Below, in pieces: positions 62,462-64,000 of a stretch of 64,000 nt of DNA. The notes beneath the pieces are model-generated. The model saw nothing but the letters and a program-made list of their open reading frames with translations, ran no database searches and was not told the origin of the DNA. Both the position numbers and the translations under genes were made by a program. The DNA comes from Fibrobacterota bacterium. GTDB lineage: Bacteria > Fibrobacterota > Chitinivibrionia > Chitinivibrionales > FEN-1185. The stretch is taken from contig PLWQ01000028.1 in the NCBI GenBank assembly GCA_003165595.1, positions 181,144-245,143 of the forward strand, read 5' to 3'. Position 1 is the stretch's first letter, and every line of letters begins with the position of its first letter.

Positions 62462-63902
62462 ACTTCTGCCTCATGCGTGCGGGAAGGATCCTCTGCTGCT
62501 CCCTGTATTTTGCCACCGTTCTTCGCGCCACCGAGAAGCCCTCGCGCGACAGAATGTCGGACAGTTTCTGATCGCTCATCGGCTTCTTGGTATTTTCGTT
62601 TTCCACAAGCTCACGTATGCGATTGCGTATTTTTTCTGCCGAGACGTCATCGCCGGCAAGATCCTGGCCCATGGATTCGGTGAAGAAATACTTGAGTTCG
62701 TAAATGCCATAGGGCGTCTGGACATATTTGTTGCTCGTGACACGGCTCACCGTTGAAATATGCATGCCTACCATGGTGGCAATGTCCTGAAGCTTGAGCG
62801 GATTGAGGTTGGGCGGTCCTTTTTCAAAGAAATCCCTTTGCCGCTCGACTATAGCCGACATCACCCGCAGCATGGTTGTGCGGCGCTGTTCTATGGATCG
62901 AACGAGCCACGCGGCACTGTTGAGCTTTTCCCGTATGTAATTCTTCACTTCCTTCTTGGCGGGCCCGCCGCGCTTGATCAGCTGCATGTACGACCGGTTG
63001 ATGTGGAGCATGGGCACGTTGCGGTCGTTGATCATCACCATAAATTCGCCGTCTACCTTTTCCACGACGAGGTCGGGAATTATGGTGGAGGGATTTTCTC
63101 CGGTAATGAGGGAGCCGGGCTTCGGATGAAGCGTCTTGATCTCGTCGATTGCGGCCTGAACTTCGTGAACGTCAACGCCGCACTGCCTGGCAATCTCGGG
63201 CAACTTGAGTTTTTCGAACAACTCCCAAGTCTCAACGATAATCCGCATTGCGAGGGAATTCTCTTTGTGCTTGGCAATCAGCTGGAGCTTGAGGCATTCC
63301 TGCAGGGAGCGGGCGCCAAGGCCCGGCGGCTCCATGGTCCATATCACCTTGAGGGCTTCCTCGACCTCAGCCTCGGAGATGCCGAGAAAATCCGCGATAT
63401 CTTTGAGGGAAAGCCGGAGATAGCCGTCCGGTTCCAGGCTGTCGATGAGAAACGTCACGAGAAGTTTTTGTTTTTCCTCCGGATTCTTGTCGTTGAGTTG
63501 AGTCATGAGGTGCTCTTCGAGCGACACCTGACTCACGGGCTGAGGTTCCCAGTGCTCCTTGTTCGGGTCGGTCTCCTCGCTTACCCTGCTGCCCATGTCG
63601 AATCCCTCTTCGAGGTATTCTTCCCAGTTGACATCGTCTTCGGTGACCTCAAGTTCCTTCTCATCTTCCTTCTCCGATGCCTCGTCTTTCAGGTCCTCTT
63701 CTTTTTCTTTCTCTTCCTGTTCGTCCTGTTCCTGCTCGGCTTCGAGCTCGTCGGATGCTTCCAGAACCGGATTCATTTCGAGTTCCGTCTTGAGCATCTG
63801 CTCAAGCTGCAGGGTATTCACCTGCAACAGCTTGAGCGATTGTATCATTTGGAAAGACAGCTTCTGCTGAAGCCGCATCGATAAATCGAGACCAAGATTC
63901 AT
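62454..63902 (-). CDS. rpoN: RNA polymerase sigma-54 factor
   Basis: The 482-residue protein has the Gln/Leu-rich activator-interacting region (1-50: LQQKLSFQMIQSLKLLQVNT). A very acidic stretch (about 55-110) follows, then the core-binding and HTH regions, ending with the RpoN box ARRTVAKYREQ that reads the -24 element. It recognises TGGC...TTGC promoters activated by NtrC-type proteins. Two such promoters and one activator are in this window. The cluster is rpoN-lipA-hpf-hprK-mlaD-ptsH. Confidence 0.96.
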   Translation of the reverse strand: MNLGLDLSMRLQQKLSFQMIQSLKLLQVNTLQLEQMLKTELEMNPVLEASDELEAEQEQDEQEEKEKEEDLKDEASEKEDEKELEVTEDDVNWEEYLEEGFDMGSRVSEETDPNKEHWEPQPVSQVSLEEHLMTQLNDKNPEEKQKLLVTFLIDSLEPDGYLRLSLKDIADFLGISEAEVEEALKVIWTMEPPGLGARSLQECLKLQLIAKHKENSLAMRIIVETWELFEKLKLPEIARQCGVDVHEVQAAIDEIKTLHPKPGSLITGENPSTIIPDLVVEKVDGEFMVMINDRNVPMLHINRSYMQLIKRGGPAKKEVKNYIREKLNSAAWLVRSIEQRRTTMLRVMSAIVERQRDFFEKGPPNLNPLKLQDIATMVGMHISTVSRVTSNKYVQTPYGIYELKYFFTESMGQDLAGDDVSAEKIRNRIRELVENENTKKPMSDQKLSDILSREGFSVARRTVAKYREQQRILPARMRQKYD

Positions 63903-64000
63903 TGAACGTCCATCCTGTACTGGCTAAGCGAAATAGGGCAATACATCAAATATCGTGCCACATCAAATTTAGTATATAATATCGCATGGGAAACAGAAAA

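Noticed and set aside
62760-63884. Long open frame of 374 codons antisense to rpoN
   Set aside because: It mirrors the rpoN gene and has no start signal or recognisable domain; rpoN has all its family motifs.
1-64000. CRISPR arrays and tRNA genes
   Set aside because: No regularly spaced direct repeats and no cloverleaf with a TTCGANTC-type arm were noticed in the intergenic stretches; short tRNA-like signals could still be missed by eye.

Overview
The window looks like a chromosomal segment from a Gram-negative bacterium of the FCB type. It encodes TonB-dependent receptors, a complete Ton motor, a porin, large secreted DUF2341/LamG/beta-helix proteins, and secreted enzymes whose tails resemble the C-terminal sorting domains of Fibrobacterota, Chitinivibrionia and Bacteroidota. 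A Fibrobacterota/Chitinivibrionia-like origin is my best inference. No rRNA or marker phylogeny is present to confirm it.

Layout. 1-0.35 kb: a dispersed 78-bp repeat (two copies) and a transposase remnant. 0.8-9.3 kb: accessory surface-protein region with a giant DUF2341/LamG/beta-helix gene split by an in-frame TGA, whose far end carries a caspase/CHAT-like peptidase domain, followed by a small lipoprotein and a LamG protein with a probable frameshift at its start. 10-15 kb: exported lipoproteins, a Cache-type sensor protein and a degenerate HD-GYP protein. 14.9-21.3 kb: trpS, a RACo-type corrinoid-activation ATPase, and an NtrB/NtrC-like pair followed by a small exported protein behind a convincing sigma-54 promoter. 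A second sigma-54 promoter precedes the lipoprotein gene at 9.98 kb, and rpoN itself lies at the right end.

21.4-52 kb is mostly a metal-acquisition island. It holds nikMNQO diverging from a TonB receptor around two tandem palindromes that fit NikR operators (nikR is at 51.5 kb), a second receptor behind a structured leader, a Ton motor module (DUF3450, TtpC-like, an ExbB-ExbD fusion, TonB, TPR), an mntH-uspA-outer-membrane-protein cluster, and a porin-znuA-znuC-znuB cluster. Two homologous small exported proteins with an HHHSDG...DC..C motif sit directly upstream of the second receptor and of the porin/znu cluster. Secreted peptidases (S41, S9, and an HExxH protease with a sorting tail) and a tandem DUF1573 pair lie between them.

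52-64 kb is housekeeping. It contains a polyprenyl-phosphate sugar transferase and a threonine pathway (hom, thrC and a phosphoglycerate-mutase-like gene that probably supplies the missing homoserine kinase), interrupted by strongly structured GC-rich repeats. It ends with an rpoN-lipA-hpf-hprK-mlaD-ptsH cluster. No tRNA, rRNA or CRISPR array was recognised.
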